Assembly (NCBI GenBank): GCA_047634655.1
Contig: JBLIHY010000049.1
Location: forward strand, 1 to 17,053
DNA length: 17,053 bases
Source: CANLBN01 sp047634655
GTDB lineage: Bacteria > Pseudomonadota > Gammaproteobacteria > Pseudomonadales > Cellvibrionaceae
Direction: 5' to 3'
Both the position numbers and the translations under genes were made by a program. The notes beneath the pieces are model-generated. The model was not told the DNA's origin. It did no database searches and saw only the letters and a list, made by a program, of their open reading frames with translations. This document shows positions 7,482-15,503 of this stretch, one piece after another (the first letter of the stretch is position 1; each line of letters starts with the position of its first letter).

Positions 7482-9404
7482 ATGCCCGCAATTACTCTGC
7501 CTGACGGTTCCCTGCGCCAGTTTGATCACCCGGTATCTGTTTATGATGTCGCTGCTGATATCGGCGCCGGACTGGCTAAAGCTACTCTGGGGGGTCGAGT
7601 TAATGGCGAACGTTTTGACGCACACGATCCGATTACGGAAGATTCAGAGCTAATTATTTTTACCCCCAAAGACAACGACGGTCTGGAGATCATTCGGCAT
7701 TCCTGTGCCCACTTATTGGGACACGCTTTAAAGCAACTCTGGCCCGATGCAAAAATGGCCATCGGGCCTACCATTGAGGATGGCTTCTATTACGATATCG
7801 ATCTGGATTACACGCTCACGGATGCGGATGTCGAAAAACTAGAACAGCGCATGCTGGAGCTGGCCAAAGCCCACTACAACGTTATCAAGAAAAAAGTAAG
7901 CTGGCAGGAAGCTTACGATACCTTCGAACGCCGCCATGAAACTTACAAGATGGAAATACTCGAAAGAGACATTCCTAAAAATGCCCAACCGGGTCTCTAT
8001 CATCATCAAGAGTACATCGATATGTGTCGCGGGCCCCATGTGCCCAATATGCGATTTTGCGAGCACTTCAAATTGATGCGAGTTTCGGGAGCTTACTGGC
8101 GGGGCGACAGCGATAATAAAATGCTACAGCGCATTTACGGGACCGCATGGGCAAATAAGAAGCAACTGAAAGCACACTTGCGTTTCTTAGAAGAAGCGGT
8201 CAAACGCGATCACAGAAAGCTCGCCAAAAAGTTTGATCTTTTTCATATTCAAGAAGAAGCGCCCGGCATGATATTTTGGCACCCCAAAGGCTGGACCATA
8301 TACACTGTCATCGAGCACTATATGCGTCGAGTTCAGAGGGAAAACGGCTATCGGGAAATCAGAACCCCACTGGTGGTTGATCGCACGCTGTGGGAGCGCT
8401 CCGGCCACTGGGATAAATTCCGCGACAACATGTTTACTGTAGAGTCCGAATCTAGAGACTATGCAGTCAAACCCATGAACTGCCCATGTCATGTACAAGT
8501 ATTCAACCAAGGGCTGAAGTCTTACAAAGAACTACCACTGAGGCTCGCTGAATTTGGTTCCTGTCACCGCAATGAAGCTTCCGGAACTTTGCAAGGACTC
8601 ATGCGTGTAAGGGGTTTTGTACAGGACGACGCGCATATTTTCTGTTCCGAGGCAATGATCCAAGAAGAGGTCTCTACCTTTACCGATTTGCTCTATAAGG
8701 TTTACGCAGATTTTGGATTTAATGATGTGATAATCAACTTGTCTACTCGGCCCGAGCAGCGAGTTGGCTCTAATGAAATCTGGGATAAGGCTGAAAAAGC
8801 TTTGGCGGATGCTTTGGACGCGCAAGGACTGGACTGGGAATTATTGCCAGGCGAAGGGGCCTTCTACGGTCCAAAAATTGAGTTCTCCCTGAGAGATTGC
8901 CTCAATCGCATTTGGCAATGTGGCACTATTCAAGTAGATTTCTCAATGCCCGGTCGACTGGACGCCGAATATGTCGCAAGCGATGGTTCACGCAAAGTAC
9001 CGGTGATGTTGCATCGCGCCATTCTCGGTTCATTTGAGCGATTTATCGGCATTCTGATTGAGCACTACGAAGGTTCCTTTCCCACTTGGCTGGCGCCGGA
9101 ACAGGCAGTAATCATGAATATTACCGATAAACAAGAAGATTACGTCAATAAAATACAAGAAACGCTGCAAAACAATGGCTTCCGGGTTACTTCTGACTTG
9201 AGAAATGAGAAGATCGGCTTTAAAATCCGCGACCATACAATACAAAGGATACCGTACCTACTGGTTGTCGGTGACAAGGAGACTGAAAATCAGTGCGTGG
9301 CTGTCAGGACTCGCGAAGGCAAAGACCTCGGTAGCATGTCGATTAACGCGTTTATACACCATCTCTCGGCAGACATTGACGGGAGAGGCAACTCTAGTCA
9401 CTGA
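7482..9404 (+). CDS. thrS: Threonyl-tRNA synthetase
   Basis: It charges tRNA-Thr and edits mischarged Ser-tRNA. The protein is 640 aa (E. coli 642) in full family order: TGS domain (1-62), editing domain with H73/H77 (HSCAHLLGH) and C182/H186 (MCRGPH), class II catalytic core (about 243-535) with motif 2 around 353-379 (RLAEFGSCHRNEASG), zinc ligands C334 (MNCPC), H385 (QDDAH) and H511 (HRAILGSFER, motif 3), and the C-terminal anticodon-binding domain. All these residues fall at the same numbers as in E. coli. The start is ATG, since the MPAITLPDGS N-terminus fits; the upstream ribosome binding site is weak (GAG at 7471-7473). It is the first gene of the translation cluster. The next gene, infC, lies 354 bases away, whereas the two nearly touch in E. 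coli. Confidence 0.98.
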   Translation: MPAITLPDGSLRQFDHPVSVYDVAADIGAGLAKATLGGRVNGERFDAHDPITEDSELIIFTPKDNDGLEIIRHSCAHLLGHALKQLWPDAKMAIGPTIEDGFYYDIDLDYTLTDADVEKLEQRMLELAKAHYNVIKKKVSWQEAYDTFERRHETYKMEILERDIPKNAQPGLYHHQEYIDMCRGPHVPNMRFCEHFKLMRVSGAYWRGDSDNKMLQRIYGTAWANKKQLKAHLRFLEEAVKRDHRKLAKKFDLFHIQEEAPGMIFWHPKGWTIYTVIEHYMRRVQRENGYREIRTPLVVDRTLWERSGHWDKFRDNMFTVESESRDYAVKPMNCPCHVQVFNQGLKSYKELPLRLAEFGSCHRNEASGTLQGLMRVRGFVQDDAHIFCSEAMIQEEVSTFTDLLYKVYADFGFNDVIINLSTRPEQRVGSNEIWDKAEKALADALDAQGLDWELLPGEGAFYGPKIEFSLRDCLNRIWQCGTIQVDFSMPGRLDAEYVASDGSRKVPVMLHRAILGSFERFIGILIEHYEGSFPTWLAPEQAVIMNITDKQEDYVNKIQETLQNNGFRVTSDLRNEKIGFKIRDHTIQRIPYLLVVGDKETENQCVAVRTREGKDLGSMSINAFIHHLSADIDGRGNSSH

Positions 9405-9435
9405 AAAAATCTTCTGAACTCGGATTTCTCGAGAG

Positions 9436-9452
9436 CGGTAATATGATTACCG
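9436..9452 (+). other. Hairpin shortly after thrS
   Basis: CGGTAAT (9436-9442) and ATTACCG (9446-9452) make a perfect 7-bp stem with a 3-base loop, 32 bases after the thrS stop. No T-run follows, so it is not a standard terminator; it could protect the 3' end of a processed thrS transcript. Two more small hairpins lie in this spacer: TGCTGG-TCAT-CCAGCA (9640-9655), followed by ATTT, and GGAG-GGAA-CTCC (9691-9702). Confidence 0.3.
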
Positions 9453-9496
9453 AATTAATCAGGCTGTGATGGAAAAAGAGAGCCAATGCGAACAAA

Positions 9497-9604
9497 ATGA
9501 CGAATGATACGCATTTCTCTATGTACGCTATCGCGAAACAGATAAAGGATTTATATCCAGACGAGGAAGAGTTTTATGAGAAAGTCTGGGATAAGTGGGT
9601 TTAA
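9497..9604 (+). CDS. Possible 35-aa small protein between thrS and infC
   Basis: ATG at 9497 opens 35 codons ending in TAA at 9602-9604. The peptide begins MTNDTHFSMYAIAKQ and has an acidic, aromatic C-terminal half (YPDEEEFYEKVWDKWV), so it would be a small soluble, probably helical protein. The composition looks protein-like rather than like translated AT-rich spacer. No strong ribosome binding site is seen: an AAAAGAGAG run lies 15 or more bases upstream, before a four-codon ATG ORF at 9486 whose TGA overlaps the ATG. I do not recognise it. It could be a gene, an insert remnant or chance. Confidence 0.25.
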   Translation: MTNDTHFSMYAIAKQIKDLYPDEEEFYEKVWDKWV

Positions 9605-9724
9605 TCTTTCGGCAAATGCACTCTTCGAATCTGTAAAAATGCTGGTCATCCAGCACATTTCGGTTTCCGTGCATAAGCCCTAATGAATCTGGAGGGAACT
9701 CCTGTTTAACAACGTGATATTTGA

Positions 9725-9743
9725 GACTCACTTCGGTTGAGTC
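9725..9743 (+). promoter_or_regulatory. UUCG hairpin just upstream of the infC ribosome binding site
   Basis: GACTCAC (9725-9731), loop TTCG (9732-9735) and GTTGAGTC (9736-9743, one bulged T) form a 7-bp stem closed by C-UUCG-G, a very stable tetraloop. It ends six bases before the GGAG at 9750-9753, which lies five bases from the AUU start of infC. The position suggests it shapes access to the initiation site. Confidence 0.5.
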
Positions 9744-9758
9744 AAACCTGGAGACAAC

Positions 9759-10298
9759 ATTATCAATAGTAATACCAGTAGTCGTAAGAGAAAGACTTTA
9801 GTTAATGAAAAAATAGAAGCAGAAGAAGTCAGATTGATCAGCGCAGACGGCGAACAGCTCGGCATAGTCCCGCTGCTGGAAGCCTTGGAGAACGCCCAAT
9901 CCGCTGGATTAGATTTGGTGGAAATTGCTCCAGACTCCAAGCCAATCGTTTGCAAAGTGATGGACTACGGCAAACACCTCTTTGATTTAAAAAAGAACAA
10001 AGCCGCATCACGCAAGAAGCAGAAACAACAACAAATTAAGGAAATGAAGTTTCGGCCAGGGACAGAGGCAGGAGACTATAAGGTCAAACTGCGCAACTTG
10101 ACACGTTTTCTGGAAAATGGAGATAAAGCCAAGATCTCCCTGCGTTTCCGTGGCCGAGAGATGGCTCACCAAGAACTTGGCATGGCAATGATGAAACGCA
10201 TCGAGTTGGACCTTGACGAATTGGGCACTGTTGAGCAGTATCCGAAAATGGAAGGTCGGCAGTTAATCATGGTAATTGCCCCCAGAAAGAACAAGTGA
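9759..10298 (+). CDS. infC: Translation initiation factor IF-3, AUU start
   Basis: IF3 binds the 30S subunit, prevents premature 50S joining and checks start codon and initiator tRNA. The frame reads upstream of the first TTG (9834) without a stop to ATT at 9759, preceded by GGAG with a five-base gap. Starting there gives 179 aa (E. coli 180), with the expected N-terminal segment RKRKTLVNEKIEAEEVRL. The N-domain is followed by a lysine/glutamine-rich linker (about 86-102) and the C-domain (KFRPGTEAGDYKVKLRN; LRFRGREMAHQELGM). infC is the classical gene with an AUU start; IF3 rejects AUU and so represses its own synthesis, and the same control is expected here. ATC at 9762 is the only close alternative start. 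Confidence 0.96.
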   Translation: MINSNTSSRKRKTLVNEKIEAEEVRLISADGEQLGIVPLLEALENAQSAGLDLVEIAPDSKPIVCKVMDYGKHLFDLKKNKAASRKKQKQQQIKEMKFRPGTEAGDYKVKLRNLTRFLENGDKAKISLRFRGREMAHQELGMAMMKRIELDLDELGTVEQYPKMEGRQLIMVIAPRKNK

Positions 10299-10505
10299 GT
10301 TATGCATTGAAGCCGACGCTTTAATTCATGCTTACTCGAGTTCACTGGTATGGAATATTGTAAACGTTAAGTTTAATATTGGTCGGCTAGAAAATTGGTA
10401 ATCTAGTGTGTTGAAAAAACCATCCGATACTGCCCCGATAACGAACGAATCGGTGATATTTTCAAGCAACAGTAGCTCGTTAGTAGATTGAAATATCAAC
10501 AAACG
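10299..10505. other. First half of the long infC-rpmI spacer
   Basis: There is no open frame of interest in the roughly 200 bases after infC. A small dyad, CCGAT (10435-10439) with ATCGG (10449-10453), precedes a T-rich stretch and could be a weak terminator. The rest is AT-rich with no recognisable element. Confidence 0.35.
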
Positions 10506-10598
10506 CCCTACAAATGTAAATTCAATAAAACCGAAAGATTGATCAAACGATAAGCCCCATATCTCCGACTCACGTAAAGCCAGTCGGATTTTGTAGGG
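10506..10598 (+). promoter_or_regulatory. Candidate L20-responsive leader of rpmI-rplT
   Basis: CCCTACAAA (10506-10514) is exactly complementary to TTTGTAGGG (10590-10598), 75 bases downstream. Directly inside the right arm lies a 6-bp hairpin, CCGACT (10565-10570) with AGTCGG (10582-10587). This places a coaxially stackable long-range helix and hairpin about 90 bases before rpmI. In E. coli, bL20 represses rpmI-rplT by binding leader structures, including a long-range pseudoknot, that mimic its 23S rRNA site. Identity with that system is inferred from position and architecture only. Confidence 0.45.
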
Positions 10599-10686
10599 GA
10601 AAGTTGAAATAGCCGAGAAAATTATTCCACTGCTAAGTTAGTAATTTTTCTTCAGCCTAAATGCAAGCAACAGAGTATTAGTCATC

Positions 10687-10881
10687 ATGCCAAAAGCCAA
10701 GGTACACAGCGGCGCCGCCAAGCGCTTCAAAAAAAACGCTTCGGGTTACAAGCGCAAAAGCGCTTACAGGAGTCACATCCTCACTAAAATGACCACTAAG
10801 CGTAAGCGCCAGCTGCGAGGTACCAGTGACGTTGCCTCTTCAGATAAACCATCCATCGACCGTATGCTGCGCAGAAACTAA
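10687..10881 (+). CDS. rpmI: 50S ribosomal protein bL35
   Basis: This is a 64-aa, strongly basic protein of the large subunit. MPKAKVHSGAAKRFKKNASGYKRKSAYRSH, continuing ILTKMTTKRKRQLRG, is the bL35 pattern, and the length matches E. coli (65). The start is ATG; the ribosome binding site is weak (AGAG about 11 bases upstream), as in genes whose initiation is controlled by leader RNA. rplT follows 13 bases later and both are expected on one transcript. In E. coli, bL20 controls translation of both genes at rpmI. Confidence 0.96.
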   Translation: MPKAKVHSGAAKRFKKNASGYKRKSAYRSHILTKMTTKRKRQLRGTSDVASSDKPSIDRMLRRN

Positions 10882-10894
10882 ATAGGAGAAAAAA

Positions 10895-11251
10895 ATGGCT
10901 CGTGTAAAACGTGGTGTTGTGGCGCGTAAAAGCCACAAAAAAATATTAAAGGCAGCAAAGGGTTATTATGGTGCACGCTCACGCGTATTCCGTGTTGCAA
11001 AACAGGCCGTCATCAAAGCCGGCCAATATGCCTATCGCGATCGACGAGTGAAAAAGCGCGATTTTCGAGCACTCTGGATTGCCCGTATCAATGCTCAAGC
11101 TCGCGCCCTGGGAATTACCTACAGCCAACTGGTTGCCGGTTTGAAAAAAGCAGAAGTTACTTTAGATCGACGAGTACTCGCAGACCTCGCTATTCACGAT
11201 AAAGCCGCATTTGCGATGATCGTTCAAAAGGCAAAAGCTTCCCTCGCCTGA
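10895..11251 (+). CDS. rplT: 50S ribosomal protein bL20
   Basis: bL20 is an early assembly protein that binds 23S rRNA and, in E. coli and Bacillus, its own mRNA leader. The protein is 118 aa, identical in length to E. coli. The basic N-terminal extension (MARVKRGVVARKSHKKILK, then AAKGYYGARSRVFRVAKQA) leads into the globular C-terminal half with RRVKKRDFRALWIARINAQAR and the conserved LAIHDKAAF. AGGAG lies seven bases before the ATG. It is co-transcribed with rpmI and followed 31 bases after its stop by a strong terminator, so pheST must largely use its own promoter. Confidence 0.98.
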   Translation: MARVKRGVVARKSHKKILKAAKGYYGARSRVFRVAKQAVIKAGQYAYRDRRVKKRDFRALWIARINAQARALGITYSQLVAGLKKAEVTLDRRVLADLAIHDKAAFAMIVQKAKASLA

Positions 11252-11282
11252 AAATTGCTCCCTGAGTTATCGAGTGGACCAA

Positions 11283-11323
11283 AACAAAAGGAGGACTATT
11301 TCGAGTCCTCCTTTTGTTGTTTC
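11283..11323 (+). terminator. Strong intrinsic terminator after rplT
   Basis: AACAAAAGGAGGACT (11283-11297) pairs perfectly over 15 bp with 11304-11318 across a six-base loop ATTTCG; the right arm ends in T-rich sequence (TTTTGTTGTTT). It closes the infC/rpmI/rplT transcripts. A-rich sequence on the left means it may also act on the other strand, but no gene there needs it. Confidence 0.93.
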
Positions 11324-11777
11324 TAAAACCGGTAAGTTACCTGCAGATTCTTACGAAATAGTGACTGACTATCAGACAATAACGATACCGCTACTCTTGC
11401 TCGCATTCGTTGTACACCCTTGCCAACAACAGAACGATTTGCAAGATTTTAGAGGAAAAAGCCGAATAGCACTTTGGCATTTTTTAACACTTTTCCCTTA
11501 TATCGTCTCGTAAAAAAACAAATGGATAAATCGAGATTCAACCATGTTCACATGAGATATTATGTGTTGAAATATCTCGGTCGCTAGCGGGCTGTAAGCA
11601 AAGAGTACGTTGAGATTTCAAACGCGCCGTGAATTTCACTGTGTACTCCACATCGATTTCCGCCCTCGAAGTTTTAAGGCCTTAGTCTGTTTTTTCAGTT
11701 ATCCCATTGGTATTAAGATCGGTAGCGACAAAAGCAATCTAAATTAAAAATTAAATGAGCCAATCGAAAACATAAAA
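11324..11777 (+). promoter_or_regulatory. Long pheS leader region, no pheM-like peptide seen
   Basis: In E. coli the phenylalanine-rich PheM leader peptide and an attenuator precede pheS. I find no short ORF with a Phe run followed by a terminator here. Visible structures are GAGATATT/AATATCTC (11554-11561 with 11571-11578, 8 bp, 9-base loop) and GAGTAC/GTACTC (11603-11608 with 11643-11648) enclosing the palindrome GTGAATTTCAC (11629-11639). ATG 11551-11553 or 11552 frames give only tiny ORFs, such as one with three Tyr codons ending at the TAG near 11586. A six-codon ORF (ATG 11755, TAA 11773-11775) stops two bases before pheS. How pheST is regulated cannot be told from this. Confidence 0.35.
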
Positions 11778-12812
11778 ATGGAGAATTTAAAAGTACTAAC
11801 TACAGAAGCGCTGACGCTAATCGAGCACGCAGAAGAATTATCTACATTGGACCAAGCCCGAATTAGTTATTTAGGCAAGAAGGGACAAATTACCGTTCTC
11901 CTCAAAAATTTAGGAAAGCTATCCACCGACCAGCGCCCCGCTGCCGGAGCAAAGATAAATAAAGCCAAGCAACGAATTCACGACGCGATCCAAGCAAAAA
12001 AAATAGCCTTACAAGAAGCTGCCATCATGGGCAAACTGGCCTCGGAGACGATTGATGTTTCTCTGCCAGGCCGCGACGCCACCCGCGGCAGTTTGCATCC
12101 GGTTACTCAGACCATATCCCGTATCGAAGCTATTTTTGCCTCCGTCGGTTATCAGGTAAAACAAGGCCCTGAAATTGAGGACGACTACCACAACTTCGAA
12201 GCCTTAAATATTCCGGCACACCACCCGGCCCGCGCCATGCACGATACCTTCTACATCGATAAATCAAACATAAAATCGCTCGGTGAATACGTGCTACGGA
12301 CACACACATCACCCGTACAGGTCCGGGTGATGAAAAATCAGCCCCCACCTGTCAGAATAATTTGTCCAGGAAGCGTTTATCGCTGCGACTCGGATTTAAC
12401 ACATACGCCTATGTTTCATCAGGTAGAGGGGCTGGTTATTGATGAAAACATCAGCTTTGCCGATTTAAAGGGAACCGTCGATCAATTTTTGAAAAGCTTT
12501 TTCGAAGTGGAAGTTCCTATTCGCTTTCGACCCTCTTATTTTCCGTTCACCGAGCCCTCTGCTGAAGTAGACATTCAATGTACTAACTGCGCCGGCAAAG
12601 GTTGCCGAGTGTGCAGTCATACCGGATGGCTAGAAGTTATGGGTTGCGGTATGGTGCATCCCAGCGTGTTGCAAACCAGTGCTATAGACACTGAAAAATA
12701 TACCGGTTTTGCTTTCGGTATGGGTGTAGAACGTTTGGCAATGTTGCGCTATGGCGTCGATGATCTAAGGCTGTTTTTCGAAAACGACATAAAATTTTTG
12801 CAGCAATTTTAG
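11778..12812 (+). CDS. pheS: Phenylalanyl-tRNA synthetase alpha subunit, with four-cysteine insert
   Basis: This is the catalytic subunit of the alpha2-beta2 enzyme that charges tRNA-Phe. The protein is 344 aa against 327 in E. coli. It has an N-terminal coiled-coil tRNA-binding arm (about 1-90), then the class II core with GPEIEDDYHNFEALNIP (130-146), HPARAMHDTFY (149-159), motif 2 region RIICPGSVYR (193-202), THTPMFHQVEGL (208-219), FRPSYFPFTEPSAEVD (250-265) and motif 3 GFAFGMGVERL (310-320). Between the last two lies C268-x2-C271-x4-C276-x2-C279 (CTNCAGKGCRVC), where E. coli has a short linker; this looks like a metal-binding knuckle. The ATG has no visible Shine-Dalgarno sequence, and a six-codon ORF stops just before it. 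pheT follows after 165 bases. Confidence 0.97.
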   Translation: MENLKVLTTEALTLIEHAEELSTLDQARISYLGKKGQITVLLKNLGKLSTDQRPAAGAKINKAKQRIHDAIQAKKIALQEAAIMGKLASETIDVSLPGRDATRGSLHPVTQTISRIEAIFASVGYQVKQGPEIEDDYHNFEALNIPAHHPARAMHDTFYIDKSNIKSLGEYVLRTHTSPVQVRVMKNQPPPVRIICPGSVYRCDSDLTHTPMFHQVEGLVIDENISFADLKGTVDQFLKSFFEVEVPIRFRPSYFPFTEPSAEVDIQCTNCAGKGCRVCSHTGWLEVMGCGMVHPSVLQTSAIDTEKYTGFAFGMGVERLAMLRYGVDDLRLFFENDIKFLQQF

Positions 12813-12912
12813 TCAAAAATCTACGCCGACTCTGAATAGAGTTCTAATGTACCGGTTACCCTCAGTGGTTTTTTCTTTTACCTTTTGTCGACGACAGTAT
12901 CCTACAAAATCA

Positions 12913-12942
12913 TTGACGATTTAATCGTTAACCAGCTTTAAT
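12913..12942 (+). promoter_or_regulatory. Candidate internal promoter for pheT
   Basis: TTGACG (12913-12918) and TTTAAT (12937-12942) are 18 bases apart, each five of six to consensus. Transcription would start near 12949, about 29 bases before the pheT ATG. A dyad ACGATT-T-AATCGT (12916-12928) overlaps the -35 and spacer and could be an operator. Confidence 0.45.
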
Positions 12943-12977
12943 TATGTACTTTTGTCTTTTATCTAGAGACTTTATAA

Positions 12978-15377
12978 ATGAAAATCAGCGAATCCTGGCT
13001 GCGGGAATGGGTCAACCCTGAGTTGACAACCGAAGCTTTAGCGGAACAAATCACCATGGCGGGTTTGGAGGTGGAGGGCATTGAGTCAATCAATGCTCCC
13101 TTTAGTGGCGTTGTCGTAGGTGAAATCCTGTCGGTTACCAACCATCCGGACGCAGATAAATTGCAGATATGCCAGATCGCTGGCAGTGGGGAGACTCCGG
13201 TTCAAGTTGTCTGTGGAGCCGCAAACGCCAAAGTGGGTATCAAGGTACCCTTTGCCACCATAGGCGCAGTTTTACCCGGTGCTTTTAAAATCAAAAAAAA
13301 CCGCCTGCGAGGAGTTGAATCCTTTGGAATGTTATGTGGCCAAAGTGAACTGGCACTGGGCGATGACGACAGCGGCCTTTGGGAATTAGCTCAAGATGCA
13401 CCAGTTGGCCGCGACCTCTGTGATTATTTGCAACTCAGCGACCAATGTATTGAGGTCGACCTGACACCCAATCGGAGTGATTGCCTATCCATTCAGGGAA
13501 TCGCTCGAGATATCGGCGCACTGAATCGATTACCGCTGAATGCTGTGGAAATCATTCCCGCCAAGGTAACTATCGAAGATCGTAAAGACGTTCACCTCAA
13601 AACGACAGATGCCTGCCCACGCTATATCGGCCGTATCATCCGCAATGTAGATTTATCACAGTCCTCGCCTTTATGGATGCAAGAGCGTCTGCGCAAGGCG
13701 GCGGTTGGCTGCAAAGATATCGCCGTCGATACCACCAACTACGTGCTTCTCGAACTCGGTCAACCGATGCATGCCTTCGATCTAGATCGTCTGAATGGTG
13801 ACATCAACGTTCGCTATGCCCACCCCGAAGAATCTCTCGATTTGTTGGATGGCCAAAGCGTAAAGCTCAGTGATGACACTTTAGTCATTGCCGACGAGTC
13901 GGGAGCAATTGCGATGGCCGGCATCATGGGGGGCCAGCAGACAGCTGTAAGTACTGAGACCAAAAATATTTTTCTGGAGAGCGCTTTCTTCGCGCCATCG
14001 GCTATTGCTGGCCGGGCTCGCCGTCACGGGCTGCACACAGATTCTTCACACCGCTTTGAAAGAGGGGTGGATTATCGACAACAGGAAAGCGCAGTCGAAC
14101 GCGCTACACAACTGATTTGTGAAGTCGCTGGTGGCCAGGCAGGCCCTCTCGTTGTTACCGAGGCCGAGCATCCGATCTTGCAACCCCGTCGCGTCTCACT
14201 GCGACGCGAGCGGATCCTGAAGTGCCTGGGCTTCGCCATGGCGGATGAAGAAGTGATCGACATACTGACTCGCTTAGGTTTGGTATTGCAGCAAGAAACC
14301 GAGGTTAACTGGGTGTTTTCTATTCCCAGTTATCGCTTTGATATCGCCATTGAAGAGGATTTATTAGAAGAATTAGCCAGAATCTATGGCTACAATCGCC
14401 TACCGACAACCAGCCTGAAAATGGCTGTGAATCTACCCGCTCACCGCGAAGCCGAAGTGGGTTTAATGGCGCTGCGCAACCATTTAGTTTCGCGAGATTA
14501 TCGAGAGACAATTAGTTACAGCTTTGTTGACCCGGCGATACAATCAGCGCTCGACCCAGACACCGACTTCATTCCACTACTAAACCCGATTAGTTCGGAT
14601 ATGGCGGTAATGCGGACATCGCTATGGCAGAGCCTCATTGGCGTGTTAAAACATAATTTAAAGCGCCAACACAGCAGAATACGCCTTTTTGAAACGGGGT
14701 TACGCTTCTTACCAGCCCACCAAACATCGGCGAATATTATTCCCGGCATCCAACAACAAGCGGTAATTGCGGGGCTGATTTATGGTCATCGCCATCAGGA
14801 ATCCTGGTCCAGCACTCAGGACCATGTCGATTTTTACGACATTAAAGGCGATGTAGAGAGCTTGATGGCGCTAACCGGCAAATCCGATCAGTTCCATTTT
14901 CAAGCCGCGACGCACCCCGCTATGCACCCAGGCCAGGCCGCGAAAATTTCGCTCGGCGACCAAGCCGTTGGCTATGTCGGCGCTCTCCACCCCAAAATTC
15001 AGAGAGACTTCGATCTACCACAAACGGTCTACCTCTTTGAAATCACACAACAAGCATTAGCGGAAGCCAAACTGCATCACTTCGAGTCTCTATCGCGTTT
15101 TCCAGAAGTTCGCCGGGATATCGCCGTCATTGTCGACCAGAATTTGGCTGTCTCGCAGCTTGAATCTACAGTAAAAGCCGTGGCCGGAAACTTGCTCACC
15201 AACTTAAAAATATTTGATGTATATGTTGGCAAAGGTATTGATTCCTATAGAAAAAGTGTTGCGCTGGGCTTGACCTTTCAACATCTTTCCCGCACTCTTA
15301 CAGAAGTTGAAGTTTCGGATTTAATTAACAAAATCGTCGACACACTCAAAAAAGCTCTTAATGCCGAGCTACGTTAG
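12978..15377 (+). CDS. pheT: Phenylalanyl-tRNA synthetase beta subunit
   Basis: This is the beta subunit of PheRS; it binds tRNA-Phe and edits Tyr-tRNA-Phe. The protein is 799 aa (E. coli 795). Domain order is complete: N-terminal helix-strand unit with the EMAP/OB tRNA-binding fold (about 39-147; VVVGEILSVTNHPDADKLQI and VVCGAANAKVG), B3/B4 editing region (about 210-390; VLLELGQPMHAFDLDRL, IMGG), B5 (about 400-475; ending EEDLLEELARIYGYNRLP), catalytic-like core, and C-terminal FDX-ACB anticodon-binding domain (about 700-799; SRFPEVRRDIAVIVD). The start is ATG with a weak AGAGAC upstream. It is separated from pheS by 165 bases that contain a promoter-like element, unlike the tight pheST pair of most relatives. 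No damage is visible. Confidence 0.98.
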   Translation: MKISESWLREWVNPELTTEALAEQITMAGLEVEGIESINAPFSGVVVGEILSVTNHPDADKLQICQIAGSGETPVQVVCGAANAKVGIKVPFATIGAVLPGAFKIKKNRLRGVESFGMLCGQSELALGDDDSGLWELAQDAPVGRDLCDYLQLSDQCIEVDLTPNRSDCLSIQGIARDIGALNRLPLNAVEIIPAKVTIEDRKDVHLKTTDACPRYIGRIIRNVDLSQSSPLWMQERLRKAAVGCKDIAVDTTNYVLLELGQPMHAFDLDRLNGDINVRYAHPEESLDLLDGQSVKLSDDTLVIADESGAIAMAGIMGGQQTAVSTETKNIFLESAFFAPSAIAGRARRHGLHTDSSHRFERGVDYRQQESAVERATQLICEVAGGQAGPLVVTEAEHPILQPRRVSLRRERILKCLGFAMADEEVIDILTRLGLVLQQETEVNWVFSIPSYRFDIAIEEDLLEELARIYGYNRLPTTSLKMAVNLPAHREAEVGLMALRNHLVSRDYRETISYSFVDPAIQSALDPDTDFIPLLNPISSDMAVMRTSLWQSLIGVLKHNLKRQHSRIRLFETGLRFLPAHQTSANIIPGIQQQAVIAGLIYGHRHQESWSSTQDHVDFYDIKGDVESLMALTGKSDQFHFQAATHPAMHPGQAAKISLGDQAVGYVGALHPKIQRDFDLPQTVYLFEITQQALAEAKLHHFESLSRFPEVRRDIAVIVDQNLAVSQLESTVKAVAGNLLTNLKIFDVYVGKGIDSYRKSVALGLTFQHLSRTLTEVEVSDLINKIVDTLKKALNAELR

Positions 15378-15503
15378 TAACAATTTATCGATAGGTAGTT
15401 AGTTGATAATTTTGAGCACAGTGGGGCATTGGCCCAGTGATTAAAATAATCGGGCCGTTAGCAATACACAAAGGTATCAGAATCAATCAAAAGCTGATAT
15501 AAA

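Noticed and set aside
11274..11513. 79-codon frame after rplT
   Set aside because: It runs straight through the strong rplT terminator; the translated sequence has no family likeness.
15390..15415. Possible IHF site upstream of ihfA
   Set aside because: The best match to the consensus (around TTGATA) has a mismatch in a core position, and such weak matches are common in AT-rich DNA.
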